From NCBI GenBank assembly GCA_963966185.1, contig CAWZYM010000398.1, forward strand, positions 963,501-1,027,500: a stretch of DNA of 64,000 nt, written 5' to 3'. Numbering within the stretch: position 1 is the first letter of the stretch; each line of letters begins with the position of its first letter. Below, in pieces: positions 41,701 through 59,951 of the stretch. The position numbers and the translations under genes are program-made. The DNA is from Rhabditoides inermis. Lineage: Eukaryota; Nematoda; Chromadorea; Rhabditida; Rhabditidae. Under the pieces are notes generated by a model that saw nothing but the letters and a program-made list of their open reading frames with translations, was not told the origin of the DNA and searched no databases.

Positions 41701-43362
41701 TGAAGAGCTCGCCGCGAGCGTCGCTGATGTCGCCAACCTCGGAAGGAACGCGGCCGTGCTGCTGAAACACAACAGTCCACAAAGAGCCAAAAGGGTGCAC
41801 GGTCCATCGATCGCTAAACCCTCAATACACACACGACAACCAATCAACACGCAAATCGATTCAAATACGAACAGTTCCAAACCGTAACTGTACTATTACA
41901 TTGTTCGATTTGTGTGAATGGGAATAACCACTTAATAAACTTGATAAACCACTTAATAAATAAGATGTGTGAATAACCACTCAATAAACCACTCTAACGA
42001 ATCCACGCACCGCGATCATGGCGAATAGCTCGGGGTACTTGTTCTTGAGGTCGGCGTCGCGCATCAGATCGCTCGTGTCGATGCGGCTCGCCGTCGACCG
42101 CCGCGAAGTCTCGCCGGAATCCGACACCGCGTAGCCCTGCAACTACACAACGATGGCACGTTCTTGGAGAATATTGTAGGATTGTGTGTGCTTACAGATA
42201 ACCTATCATGCTAACATTGTATGTACATGTCGGAATCAGGCTGATAAACAACAACAAAAAACAACATAGAATCGACGCTCAAAATACACGATTGAGACTC
42301 TACAGACACTCACTTTTCGCAGTTGACGACAAGCCATGGTCATTGAGAGGGCGGACAGTTTGGTGTACGAAAGCGCAATGTGAAATGGCAGCTGGGCAGG
42401 GAGGCAGCGATTCGGGAGTCAGAGTGACATTCGGACAAGGGGCATGTGTGTGTGTGTGTGTGTGATATGCACAGTGTGTATGTATGTCTATCACTGTGAT
42501 TCAACGGTGAGCCGTCGACCGTGGGCCGCGCAGTCGATAATGACGCGAAGAGATATGCGCAGCTCTCGAGTCCTTCTCCTTCCCCCAGGGATATCGTTCC
42601 ATTCTACAGAGGGATGGCATTGCATTTGTTAAGGCGCGCCATTGTATTCGAGAGTTGTAAATTAAAGGCACGCCGCACGTCGCACAAATTGAAGACGTGA
42701 AACGGGCGCGTGAGAAATGACAGTGGCAAATGAAAAGGGTATATGCGTACCTCGTCGCTGTCGGCGGGAAAGTAGGTGGTCGCCTCGCCGACCATCATAG
42801 GCGAAGCGCTGATCCGCTCAGGGCTGCAAACTTGCATATATAACACATGCACAAAGTGCAAGGCACAAGCACCCCGCTTATCACAGGTAGGAAACAATCG
42901 GCTATTTGCTCTGCACTGTTTTCGCCGTGCCAGTCCCAGTAGACTGTGTATGTATGAAAAGGGCAACCACCGTGTCTATACACAGCAGCACACTGCCCAA
43001 TTATCGATCGATTTTCGAGTGAGCCGCAGGGCGCGGAACGACAGCATGTGAGTGTGCCGCGTGTGTCTCACCACGGCTATGCATACGCACATCGCACCAT
43101 CATCCACGTTTTACGTGCGCGATTCATATCAAAGGGTATAATAAGATATAGGATGCTACTGAACGGCCAGCGAGCAGAATATTACAACCGCGTCAGCAGC
43201 AATTAGACTACGACGATGGGGTGACAAATGTACTGGTTTACGACAAAAAATGACTAAGCAATCGATAAAATAATAAAGTTAGTGATATAAGCACCTGGGA
43301 GGGATGATGGGGCGGTCAGCAGGACTGCGCGAGTGGCGGGCTCGCACTCTGGCCGCTTCCAT
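38733..43362 (-). CDS. CCDC6 homologue (long coiled-coil protein)
   Basis: Fifteen exons: 43362-43295, 42823-42751, 42142-42011, 41761-41660, 41057-40924, 40774-40678, 40376-40260, 40196-40107, 40062-39956, 39805-39727, 39600-39528, 39484-39415, 39297-39151, 38991-38918, 38791-38733. All phases match; 473 residues, almost the same as human CCDC6. The central third is heptad coiled coil with the CCDC6 repeats AEQEEEYISNCLLKRIQKLK, YEQEEEFLTNDLMRRI, MRKEKIDQENALEHEQELL and MDQLNNDKRKLQ. The C-terminal 130 residues are Pro/Ser-rich and disordered (PSVPHTPNGR), as in the family. Vertebrate CCDC6 is a cytosolic/nuclear scaffold linked to DNA-damage signalling. The N-terminus has Ser/Pro motifs (RHSRSPADRP) that look like phosphosites. 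Confidence 0.9.
41088..41207 (+). repeat. fold-back element in CCDC6 intron 4
   Basis: Contains the palindrome gtcatttcgaaatgac and a longer hairpin, aaacgccttcg..aacacg pairing with cgtgtt..cgaaggcgttt (41,117-41,157). It ends in ttcgaagagattgaccgcta; similar ends occur near 37,018, 47,525 and 59,990. Confidence 0.55.
42446..42495. repeat. TG microsatellite in CCDC6 intron 2
   Basis: Runs of tg dinucleotides followed by tatgtatgt. Confidence 0.85.
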
Positions 43363-43953
<591 letters not shown>

Positions 43954-45396
43954 CTATTGCTCATTTTTGAACCGATCATGCATTTCTCGGAACTGCTTAG
44001 ATAGCTCTCCGTAGCAGGACACGCGCTTGATGATCGGATCACTGCCGTAGTAGTATCCCAGCGCACTGAAATGAATGGTGTATAAAAAGAGTGAACTGAG
44101 CCTACTGACGATATAATGTTGAGCTTGTAGTGTACACGAGAGATGTGCGCGAGGTCGAGTCGGGCGCACTGCTCGAAGAGCCGGTGCACGTTTGCGTCAT
44201 CTCGAAGATACGCCGCGTCAGTGGGCAGAGAAAAGTACGACGAGCGCTGAACGGATTTTTTTATTGTTGGTTTTGCGTTTATCTCACTACTCATAGAGAG
44301 TAACAAGGATTAGCCGTTCCAATTGTTTTCAGCCGAAAACAAGACAGAGTCTTGGATTACATCGACTGTGCGTCCACGTTTCCGCCACCCACCTTGTTGC
44401 GTATCTGCAGCGTGCGCTTCCGCGGATCCATACCCACGTTGAACACCACCGAGTGAACATCGTCGTTCTCCGCTAGGGAACCGGTGAGGAAATCTACAAG
44501 TATGACTTGAATATTTGCCTTTAAGCGAGCGATACCTCTGACGAGTGTGAGGTGCTCGAGCAGGAGATTAATGTTGTGTGGTTTTCCGTGAAAGAGGAAC
44601 TGTCCACCCTCGAGCCCACTCATTGCTGCCATCCTCCGTACAAAGTCCAGCGAGGTCACCATTCCAGGCTGAACATTTTGTCTCTTTTTGTCTCTTTCAT
44701 TTTGTCTCACCGTGGAATCGCGCAGTTCTCGTAGCTCCTTCATTTTTCGAAGCACATCGATGCGCGCTGCTGCTAGCTTTCTTGCAAGCACCAATAACTT
44801 CATCTCTTCAGCAGTCGGCTTTTTAAATGCAGTTAGCGAACCACTGTAATTGATTTGTTATAAATTCTGCACAACTGGCTTGTATTGTTAGAGTAATTGG
44901 AGGAACTAATTTTAATTGACATGTGGCGACAGAAGCGAAGCCGTATGGGTTCCTTTTCACTTCACTCACAATCTTATATATTCCTTGGACGAGTTTGCAG
45001 GCCCCGGAAACTGTACGTGTTGGTTGATGGTCGATTTGTGGAAGAGGCGGAGAAAAGCGCGTTCCGCATTGTCCACATTCACATTCACTGTGATCAGAAA
45101 GCTGCAAACAAGTTACAAATAAAAGATGGACGCACACGCACCCTGTCCTCGTTCCCACTCGCAGACGCATCGTCTCGCAATAGTCGATGTCGTTTCGATT
45201 CCAGTCTTTGAAGACGCCTTTCTCCAGCCAGTTATAAATTATTCTTAACAAAGAGAAGTGTGAGTCGATTGAATATGACTTACTGTGGCGGGAGGAACGT
45301 GTAGAGGGCGCAGTTGTAGATGAGGAACGCTCCATCGTATCGCTCCGCCGTGCGCTTGTCGAAGTGGTCGTCTTCTTTGATGATCACACACGCCAT
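43954..45396 (-). CDS. unrecognised 320-residue protein
   Basis: Eight exons: 45396-45284, 45243-45142, 45101-44970, 44843-44711, 44668-44536, 44493-44393, 44246-44110, 44065-43954. All junctions keep frame and stop with TAG. No signal peptide or membrane segment. The N-terminal part ([20 protein letters not shown]) and a strand-rich middle ([16 protein letters not shown]) are followed by a helical Lys/Arg/Leu stretch ([20 protein letters not shown]) and a C-terminal domain with [20 protein letters not shown] and [17 protein letters not shown] could not assign a family. Intron 6 holds a dispersed repeat. It shares a 569-bp divergent spacer with the gene at 45,966. Confidence 0.72.
44255..44362 (+). 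repeat. dispersed ~110-bp intronic repeat, copy 3
   Basis: Closest to copy 1: gcgtttatctcactactcat, agagtaacaaggat, ccgttccaattgttttcagc, cgaaaacaa and agtcttggattac. It sits antisense inside a minus-strand gene, whereas copies 1 and 2 are sense in a plus-strand gene, so it is not a transcript-oriented element. Confidence 0.7.
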
Positions 45397-45965
45397 TGCA
45401 GACTGTGCATGCAGATAGAAGAAATTCAATATGTCTATATGCGAGCTGTGAGCGATAAGGCAATGTTTGCCCAACCGCGCGTTCGTCTGTCCGTTATCTT
45501 CCACCCGACTTCCCCATTCGGAACTGCTGTAACTTGAAAGTTGCCATATCTACTTGATGTATCATAATCACCACAGATCATTCGGATCACTTGATTTTCG
45601 TTGCAGTGAGCAAGGTGTCAAATGTCAGCGCGACTCTCCCGCGAATATCTCTCACCTCCTCATTCTACGCATTTCACGAGTTTCCTGTGTTGCAGCTTGG
45701 TAAGTCTGTTTATATTAAAAAGTTCTCATATAAAAATCAGTGAAAGTTTGTTCTCGTATCGTAACGTGGTAAGACCGCAAAACAAATACATAAATAATCA
45801 CTATCGTGAACACAAACTTGTCTTTTGTTGGCACACAAAATTCCTTCATTGAATTAAGGTATTTTCTAATATTACCGTTTTGGGATAGTGTTGTATGTAA
45901 ACATGATTCGAGGATGAAAGCAGCCGCTGTCCAGTACATTACACTTGAATAGCCGGGAGCCAACA
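45397..45965. promoter_or_regulatory. divergent promoter region between two unrecognised genes
   Basis: Spacer between start codons at 45,396 (minus) and 45,966 (plus). No TATA box or conserved site could be picked with confidence; a shared bidirectional promoter is inferred from layout only. Confidence 0.4.
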
Positions 45966-46019
45966 ATGTCGCAGACGGTGACATTTGCCGCGAACACCGA
46001 CCCATACGCCAGTGAGTCA

Positions 46020-46073
<54 letters not shown>

Positions 46074-47879
46074 CATATGATGAGCACGTATAACTTAAAT
46101 TGGAGCAGTAGAACTCTTGGTTGTTTCGACGGCGACCGATTTGCGGAGTTCGGACTCAGTTCTGCATCGTTGCATGTACACATTCCAGTCGTGTATACTC
46201 CGAACTCGCGAGAGCCAATGCCTGCTGGCGCGTGGCGAGTGTTGGAGAGGAACGGGGAGGTGGAAATAGTGGAGGACGGAGAGTCGATCACGGAGGTGCA
46301 GAGCGAGGAACCCCACGAGGCCGAAGTGACGCGCAAGCTGAGCGCCATCAAGGTGGCCAAGTCAATTTGTTAATAACTAACTATTTATATATTTCATCCA
46401 TGAATCGCACATTATGGGAGAAACAGCGAACAACATCAATAAGTTTACCAAATGAGGTACAACTGAAGGAATACTACGACGACGTGGTTAGCGCGGCGGA
46501 GGAGCTGCAGGGAAAGAGCGGAGACAAGAGCTGCTCGTCGCTCGACGCTGAGGATGCGGTGAGCTGATAGTTCCCGGCTGGATGTACCATCATTTAGATG
46601 GACGCAGTGGACGAGATCGTCTTTCACACTGCCGACATTTGCGTGTCGGAGGAGCTGACAGCGCGAGCCGCGTTGAAGGTGCACATTCAAGATGCGAACG
46701 TCCAACTGTCCAGAAGATGATCTCATTCACTCAGTCTTTCAGCGCACTTCTCGCATCGCCGGATTGCTGGCGCGCATGAACACCCCAGTTATGGACGACC
46801 CCACCAGAATCGTCGTCCTCCGAATGTGCGTTGTCGAACGTTTCCGCGAACCTGTAGTGTTGAAGGATTAACGACGAGCTGAGCCGCACCAAGGACTACA
46901 TGCGACGGTGGAGCATGCGACAGGACCTGCTGGGTGAGTGTGTCTCCTACTACTCTCGGTCGAGCTACTATCCGACCCCTTAGGATATCGCTGATAGCAG
47001 TTTAATCACCAAAGGTGACCTAACCGACACTCTATGTCAGAAACGCTCGCGATGTGCTCAGATTGTCTACCCCTCTTTCCAAACTCTCGCGTGTCGCATG
47101 TGCATCGAATGTGCGCAGAATGTCAGAATGTCCAAAAACGCGGAGCGTCTCGATAGTGCTCGAAAGTGTCCCGTTCAGCCGTGGGTCTGGTGCGCGTGCT
47201 GCGCGCGGCTGCCGTCTCGACGAACGCGCACCTCGTCGACGAGTTCCAGCGCTTCTGCGACGCCGAGAAGACCGACGTGCTCACCGAAGGAGAAAAGTGC
47301 CCGGCCATCGACGTGTTCTACGCCGCGTTGAGCCGGTGCCGCCAGGAAGGCAATGCGAATCGACTGGTGGGTGGTGGGTAGTGAAGTAACGGTCATTCTC
47401 TTCAAACTATTTCGAATTTCTTGCGATAGTCTTGCAACGACTTCGAATTACTTGCGACTGCTTTGTAACGCCTTCGAATTACTTGCGATTTCTTGGCAAC
47501 ACCATCGAATTTCTTCGAATGTGCATTCGAAGAGACTGACTGCCCTTGAGGCAGAAGTTAAGTGGCATTCAGCTCGATGTCTTGCGGCTCGAGGCGGGAG
47601 GAAGTGAGTGAAGTCTTTCAGCTCGATGTGCTGCACTCTGTCTCGTTGATGCCGGTCCTGGACGAGGGTCAGTGGCAGGCGATGCAGCGCGCAGTCTGCG
47701 GCGACAAGCCCGTGCCTGTGCTCAAGAGCCACAAGAAAGGTCGGTTCGAGTTTCCCGCGTTCATTTTTGAGCTCCCATCTTGCACCACCACGACATCACA
47801 TTCATGTCATTTGTTATCATTCTTTCATTTTTTTTCAGAACGACGACTCTTCGGCATTTTTCCACTCCGCAAGCGTTAA
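45966..47879 (+). CDS. unrecognised 296-residue helical protein
   Basis: Nine exons: 45966-46011, 46189-46352, 46457-46558, 46598-46678, 46743-46825, 46866-46933, 47179-47366, 47622-47739, 47839-47879; phases match and the frame ends RRLFGIFPLRKR-stop. No signal peptide or membrane segment. The N-terminal part is acidic (NGEVEIVEDGESITEVQSEE); the rest is predicted helical by composition, for example MINDELSRTKDYMRRWSMRQ and VRVLRAAAVSTNAHLVDEFQ. No family was recognised. Intron 1 contains an AT microsatellite (46,021-46,075); intron 7 contains tandem 40-bp repeats. Exon 2 acceptor and exon 3 acceptor (atgag) were chosen by frame and are the least certain. Confidence 0.62.
47405..47535 (+). 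repeat. ~40-bp tandem repeats with TTCGAATTACTTGCGA core
   Basis: Three to four diverged copies in intron 7 of the upstream gene: ttcgaatttcttgcgat, ttcgaattacttgcgact, ttcgaattacttgcgatt and a last partial copy, ending in ttcgaagagactgac. Confidence 0.7.
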
Positions 47880-48346
47880 CTCTGCGGACTAAATAATGTT
47901 GTATAAAGTATATTCGCTTATTTCTATCGTGTTTTTGTCATCAAAAAACGTTTATGTTCGCAAAAATACTCATTTTTCTCACAACACGGGTTCGAGAGAT
48001 CAGGCCTCGCGCGCAAAGTGATACGACACACACACACAATCAAATAGATAGGGAGATCAACAACGGTGAAACAATCAATCAATCAATCAATCAATCAATA
48101 CAATGCATAGACGAGTGCTGCTAGGAAGAGTGTGAGAGATATGACCGCTCGGATATATTATGTACAGGTGGTATAGATGGATGACCGGTAGTGAAGGGAT
48201 GGGTGTGTGGGTGAATCGGTACCAAATAAGGTAGGGGGGTCAGAGACAGGTGCTGTCAGTGGGAATGTGATGGGAGACGGATGCGCACGCGTCGCTCGGA
48301 TGGGTGAGCAGCAGTCCGCTCCCGGCGAGTCCCTCGAACGCACACC

Positions 48347-48387
<41 letters not shown>

Positions 48388-48397
48388 TCTCCCTCAC
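47880..48397. other. convergent 3' flanks with short repeats
   Basis: Holds caatcaatcaat repeats (48,070-48,098) and a CT microsatellite with CTCCCT ends (48,347-48,393) that directly abuts the GPCR stop codon. No gene recognised. Confidence 0.6.
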
Positions 48398-53183
<4,786 letters not shown>

Positions 53184-53308
53184 CGAGTACGACGCTGCAA
53201 ACATAGTGATCAGGAATCAATGATGTCGGGTCCACTCTCTCCATTTCGACTTGACACCTCATGTGATTCACGCTAAGCCGCGATTGCGGCTAAAACGGTC
53301 AAAAAAGG

Positions 53309-53358
<50 letters not shown>

Positions 53359-55606
53359 CGAACGGGAAGTGGGTAAGACCGCGTGCCCTCAAATATTCAA
53401 TTACCGAGGCCAGCCGCCTTACAACTACAATGCGTGTGATTGCATCGCGCAACAGACACACACACACACGCGACAATGAGACAGCCAGTTTCAATAATAA
53501 TATTGTGATAGGGCACATGAGGACTGTTCTGGGCTGAAGGACACAGTAAGAGAGGTCAACAATCGCAGGAGAGAGGACATGACGGAGAGCCAATCAAACA
53601 GTGGCGCTTCGAAATCAAACAGTGATGGAATACACGTGCCGTGGAGAGAGAGAGTGGGGGAGGGAAGGAAGAGAAACAATGCCGAACTGTGCGTGTTGTG
53701 TGTGCAAATCCCTCAGGGGGCGTGCGCGCGTCCCCCCTCCCAGGGGGGCGGAGCCGCGCCTCATTCGAATCTCTCTGGGAGGCGGACACAAGGGGGCGGG
53801 GCTTGAGAAAGATGTTCGCACAGAAGAAAGTAGTGCATAATAGTTGTTAATATTCACTATGATACATGTTAGCAGCATAATGTCATGATGTGGAATTTAG
53901 TAACACACAATCCTTTTATCATATCACAATCCGCGCATACTACAGGATTGAGAGACTTAGGCTTAAACCGTACTCCTGTAATGCGTGTCCTGACTTCTCT
54001 TCATACATGCTGATTTGTTGATGATTATAAAAAACAGTAGAACGACATGTTTCTGATGTGATTGTGTGATAGAAAATCTTGAATGTCTGGTAGGGCGTAA
54101 AAGTGGGTTCGTAAGTTTATTTTTCTCTCTCGAACCTTCCCGATTCTCTTAGTGAAAAGAGGCAAAGTGTGTGTTCTCTATATATAATTAGTCCTGTCGA
54201 ATAATACACGTTAGGAAACTCAGTTGAATAGACTTTAATTGCCTGCTGGTCTTCAATCTCCGTGACTCCGGAAAGGCGGAAGGAATGTTGACGCCGACAC
54301 GACGTATTATAATAAGCGGGAGAGCACAGTCTAGCTCTCATGTTCGATGCCAAAATAGAGCCTCTTCCAATTGCTAATAGAATCGGCAGAACAGCTCGGC
54401 TGGAATATCACATCCCGACCACACATTTCGAAGCAGATTGTGAAACAACCAAACAACAACAACATCCCCACAAACAATAAAAGAGGAGCGTTGTGCGTGA
54501 AAGTGTACAGAACGGCACGCTATAGTCAGTTCTCTCTTTTCTTTCTCCCCTCTCTCTCTCTCTCTCTTCCTATTCAGCGGTCTGATTTATAGATGCTTGA
54601 GCCCCTTTCTCGGTCTCTCTTAAACACCACTTCAACCATTTCAAATCGCAAAAAATAATAACAAATGGAAACGAGTTACCAGAAAGGGCCGATTCACTAA
54701 GAAAAAGATACATACAACAGAGGGCGAACGCGAATGTATATAAATGAAAAACACCGGGAAAAATGAAATTGAAGATTCTCATAAAAGGGTATGGTTTGAA
54801 TGGCAGGAATGAGGGTAGTGATAGCGTAGGAGCATCAAGAGCTGAACACGCAATGTGGTTGCGGAATGATTGGCACGCACCTAGGGGATGACACATCATG
54901 TACTACTTCTCAACACTACTACTCTGCGAATCTTGTTTTCCTTTCCTCTCTTCTCTCACCCTCCAAGGGAAGAGGGGATATGAAAGAGGGTGGGTGAAAG
55001 CGAAGTGCAAAGTGCATGCCTTCCAGACTTTCACGAGTGCACCACTAAGCCTAGTTGGAGAAATTATAAAGACACGGACGTATTAAAATTTTTGCAGCAT
55101 CTTTTTAAATACTAATAATTGATGGTTACTGGTAGAGTAAAAAGTGGTGCAGAATAGGCATATCGTGGGCGGAGAAATGTATAGCCTCACAGAAACTGCC
55201 GGTTGTTGGTTGTTTTCGTTTGTTTGTTTGTTTGTTCAAACACCTCTCCACTGGATTATTAACTGAAATTTGTTATGTCTCGTCCGCTTCCTGCTAGAAA
55301 AACTAATGTCTCGTCCGCTTCCTGCTAGAAAAACTACATTCACGTGAAGAATGGAGCATTGGCAATCCTCTGGAGGAGGCGGGGCGCGCGCACTGGCAAA
55401 AGGGGTGTCCCCTTGGTGTGACCCGCTGATGCACTCTCCTATCATCACCAGAGAGGCGGGTATTCCCCCGACCACACAGTGCCGAGCGTCCCCGCCCCCT
55501 GCACCCCGATCTCACACACACCCACACACGTTCCCACACTCACACGGTTCTCTCTAACCGCACTCTCAAACCTGCGACATCCTAGATTATTAATTATCGA
55601 AACAAT
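53184..55606. promoter_or_regulatory. 2.4 kb divergent spacer, GPCR and LRRC58 5' regions
   Basis: No exon supported. Contents seen: GA microsatellite at 53,309-53,356; a GC-rich palindromic stretch at 53,715-53,755; a 31-bp perfect tandem duplication (55,275-55,305 and 55,306-55,336); CT-rich tract at 54,548-54,568. The promoters of both genes must lie here but no core element stands out. Confidence 0.5.
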
Positions 55607-57360
55607 ATGGTCTCCGTTCTGTCGCCGCACCTACCCGAGCTGGCCAGTGGCAGGTGAGCAGCTACTCTCTATTGTGGTACTTTGTATCTTGATGCCAGTA
55701 TCCCGATTACTGGTCTGATTAGACAGACGGGAAGCGGTCTCGCTCGGTGTCTTGTGGCGCGTGATCTCATTCCCATATATTGCACGGGCGTGTATCGATT
55801 CGCCCATCTCTCTTCTCTCGCACACGAATCGCCTGACACTTGAGAGATGCGAATTAACTCGGCCCTATCGCTCTGCAAAACTTCCACGAACAGACAGATA
55901 GTGCATGAAAAAAATGACAAACGTTGCAGCTCCGAATTCGACACGCTCGATCTCACCGACCTCGACCTAGAGGAGATTCCCGCGAGGTACAACATTTGAA
56001 TACAATAACAATTGTAGTTTTCTATTTAACGATGAATTCATATAGGTACCTTCGCGCAAATGGTTCGTACCATCCGGAGAAGGTGACGAATCTGATCCTC
56101 GCACACAATCAATGCTTGCGATTGAGCGGGCTGCAAGTATTCAAGAATCTACAGAGGTGAGGAGAAAAACCTTGACAGTGATTGATGACCGTCTACAGTC
56201 TCGACGTGTCGAACAACCAACTCACTGATCTGCCAGCTGAGCTCGCCGATCTACCCCACCTCAAGACTATTATCGCTAGGAATAACCTTCTGGAAGGTGA
56301 GTATCGCTACCTCTCATGGTTATCATAATCCCTGTGCATAGGCTTTCCGAAGACGTACGTGCAGCTGCGCGGTCTGGAGACGCTCAATCTGTCGGGCAAC
56401 CGCATCGAGACCATCCCCCCATTCGTGTTCTCGCTGCACGCGCTCAAAGTGCTCCACCTCGGCGCCAATCACATCGAACAACTTCCCTATGCGATCGGCA
56501 CGCTGAGCAAGTGAGTGTGACCTCAGGTCACGTGCGCGCCTACCGCCAATCACGTGCCCGATTCAGTCTCACCATCCTCTACCTGGGCGGCAACCGGCTG
56601 CGCGATGTGCCGGCGACGATCGGCCGGCTGAGTCGGCTCACCCTGCTCGCCCTGTCCGACAACGAGCTGGAGACGATCCCGCCCACAGTGGCAGAGCTGC
56701 AGTCGCTCGAGTCGCTCGCCCTACACAACAACCACATCAGGGTGCGTGTCTCTTGCCAAATATCCCCATTACGATTTGATGACGCTTGTAGACGCTGCCA
56801 ACGGAAATCGTGAAGCTGCGCAACCTGCAGCAACTCTCGCTGCGCAACAACCCGCTCGTGCACCAGTTCGTGTCTAACATGGAGTTCGAGCCGGCGTCGT
56901 TGAAGGAGCTGGCCGGACGGATTGTGCGTAGGAAGACGGCCAGCAAGGAGCTCGCCAACCTGCTCCCGGACGACCTGGTAAGTCACACATCACTTTTATT
57001 TGACACGAGTTTTGACACGAATCTTTTTAGGTGCGCTACATCCGCTCCGCGAACCAGTGTGTCAATCCTAACTGCAAGGGCGTCTACTTTGACGCGTGCG
57101 TCGAGCACGTCAAGTTTGTCGACTTTTGCGGCAAGTACCGCGTGCCCCTGCTGCAGTTCCTCTGGTCAGTTGATATCGCCTTGTTGTTTGTTGTTTGAGC
57201 GTATGTTTGTGGACCGCATGATGTTTATTTGTTCATTTGCAGCTCGAACAAGTGCAAGGGCGCGACGCCGGCGTTCACGTCCGATGCGGAGAGCAGCGAG
57301 GACGAGCAGCCGGGCTCGTCCTACCAGCAGGCCAAGCTCAAGAAGGTGCTGCTGGGCTGA
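55607..57360 (+). CDS. LRRC58 homologue (leucine-rich repeat protein)
   Basis: Nine exons: 55607-55653, 55930-55986, 56046-56156, 56199-56296, 56342-56510, 56567-56741, 56792-56977, 57031-57164, 57243-57360; frame is kept, 364 residues against 371 in human LRRC58. About eight leucine-rich repeats span residues 45-250 (LDVSNNQLTDLPAELADLPH, LNLSGNRIETIPPFVFSLHA, LALSDNELETIPPTVAELQS). The family-specific C-terminal block follows: SLKELAGRIVRRKTA, then CVNPNCKGVYFDACVEHVKF and VDFCGKYRVPLLQFLC. Recent work on the vertebrate protein describes it as a cullin-RING substrate adaptor acting on cysteine dioxygenase; carrying that over to this organism is inference. Ends with an acidic Ser-rich tail. 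Confidence 0.93.
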
Positions 57361-57692
57361 ACTGCAGCCGGTTCCCCCTCTGTCAATTCACGTGCCGCTG
57401 CGATGCGCGAGCGCGCGCGCAAAACCCGATAGCTTTACGTGTGTGCTGTGCGTACCCCCCTCTGTTTCAATTTGGGTGTTTCCGTGTGATATAGGAGTCT
57501 ATTCTCCAAGTTCTGTGATGTCTGATGATTAGTGAATTTCGGTAATTTCTCTGTGAGTATCGATAAACGTTTCTTGTAGCCGTTTCTTGCACACACAGCG
57601 CGACGATGATGACAATTCGAGATGGAGAGATGAGTTTTCACGCCGCCTGTATGGGGCAATTCGGCGGGTGGATTGCATCAGCCAGCATAGCG

Positions 57693-57744
<52 letters not shown>

Positions 57745-58951
57745 GTGGCTGATACAGTGATACAGACGCACATGTGACTGCTCGTTCTTCGCGCGCCAAA
57801 GTCATCCCTGTTACCAGTGATCGCTGCGTTTTACGAATCACATTATACAACAACCACCAACGACGCACTTTTGTTTATCGCGTATATTACAGTATAACAA
57901 AAATGTTGTTTCTATTGTTGTCAAAGTACAAATTCACACAAAATAGAGAGTGGACATAGTGCACAGATACAGTACAATCACACTAACGGATACAAACGAG
58001 TGAATTCACATGTGTAAGAGATCGCGTTTTCAAAAGGTCTTCACCAGTCGTTCCCCGTTTGCAATCGTGAACTTTGCGGCGGTAAGAACCGCGTCCTTCC
58101 TGAAATCACATCAAAGAATCCCATTTGTTCAAGAATATCAGCAGTATTTCATGCAATTTTTCAATTGTAATGATGACGCCCGAGTACACACTGATCTCTA
58201 TCAAATGATAGTGTACACGTGATCACATTGAATTGTGTGTTCTTTGCGTGACCCGTGCGCTTCGACCGTACCATTCGAGTCCGTCTCCTATGGATCACGT
58301 GTGCGGACCCAAGAAAAAAAAAGATACAAATGACCCTGCGATAGCGGCTTCGCACGCTAGATCTATGGCGGAAACGATGCAGAAGGGTGGGGAAAAAGGA
58401 GCGGGCTGCATTTGCGGCAAGAGCGATGAGACTACACAGTCTGCGACTGTTCGATGATACACTGCATTGATTTTCATTCAACAATCCAGCTTCAAGCTTC
58501 AACACATTACGTCCTTATTTACTCAGCGGATAGCACATGCTAGCCGCTGTTTAAACTCCATGACCACATAGCACTTTGAAAACTATGCACAGGGACAGGG
58601 ACAACAACTTCGATGTGATGACTGATGACAAATAGAAAGAAGAGGGGGGGGGGGGAGAGATCCGGATATCAGAGACGGAAATAAATTGTTGCGTACACTA
58701 TGGTGTAATCATGTGGACGATGACACTTCTACTAATTGTCATCGTCATATGAAATCACGAAACTAGAGATGAACAAAGAACACGTAGATCAAAGAAAGAT
58801 GAAAGGTTCAAAAGAATCGAGTTGTAGAGGATTCTTATAGTTAATCGGCAGAAAACTACATTATATGAGATCAAAAAAGTCGAACAATAAAAAAAGGACA
58901 AATGTAGATGAGTAAGAGGAAAAAGGGTGAGAAACTTGCAGATTTATAGAT
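57361..58951. other. 1.6 kb convergent intergenic region
   Basis: Contains a GA microsatellite at 57,690-57,744 and a short G-run at about 58,645-58,656. Small open frames in the region have no homology I recognise and no matching splice sites. No gene is called. Confidence 0.6.
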
Positions 58952-59450
58952 TTATTGACAAGGAGTGCCAATCAGGTCAGAGAAGCCGATGGTGACCAAA
59001 CTGATATCAGACATACCCTAGGGGATCCCTCTATCAAAAACCGTTTTCACATCCACATCCATCCTGCTATCAAGTTTCGAGATATTTACCTTTGAAATTT
59101 TGGTGGAATGCATTCGTGACCCGTCACTCTCTGGCTGTGAAATAGCCTGGCCGGATGGCATCAGCAACAATAATGGATTGAGCGCTTGTCGAACACAAAC
59201 AGTATGTTGTGGGTACCCTACCGACGATTGATAAGGCTAAAAGTAGCAACTGACTTGTTGACCTGCACCAGCTGGCTGAGCAGCGCTTCTCGCGTCTTGT
59301 CCCACGCACACGCGGCCGACTTGCGAGTCGACAGACCCTTGCGCTCCTCAAACAGTATCAATTTTATTTCATTTCTTTTATTTATTCTGTTTCGCTCTAA
59401 CTGTTCTCCAGAAACACTACAGGATTGAGAGACTTAGGAGATTGAGAGAG

Positions 59451-59530
<80 letters not shown>

Positions 59531-59908
59531 GAGACTTTATTGTTTGTGGGAAAGTCAGGATCGTTAACCGCGAGGACGTGGCACGTTTTATTTTTATCAT
59601 TGAACCTTTATGTTCAAAATTGCGGTGAGGCGCTTTGGTTTTGTTGACGTTGTGGTGTCTTGTTGACGATGTGCGAGTGCAAAGTGCAGGTGTTCGGGCC
59701 GACACCACACACCTCTCATGTGGCCCCCCTATCATCCACTAGTCATTCTTATCACACAAAACATCAACCGATGAATGCACTGCGGTGATGATTACAAATT
59801 CCGAAATAGTAATGATTAAATGAACACTACCAGATCAACAAGTGGTTGTAGTTCGTGATCAAGATCAAAAAATGAACACCACACACTGGTTGTCTACGAT
59901 CATGTATC

Positions 59909-59951
<43 letters not shown>

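Noticed and set aside
53715..53755. GC-rich hairpin at 53.7 kb as a transcription terminator or G-quadruplex switch
   Set aside because: The ggggg/ccccc stretch can pair, but it lies in a long intergenic region with no transcript context; kept only as a note in the spacer entry.
53579..53878. Overlapping small frames on both strands near 53.6-53.9 kb as genes
   Set aside because: Several frames are open on both strands because the stretch is GC-rich and palindromic; none has splice sites, homology or a consistent composition.
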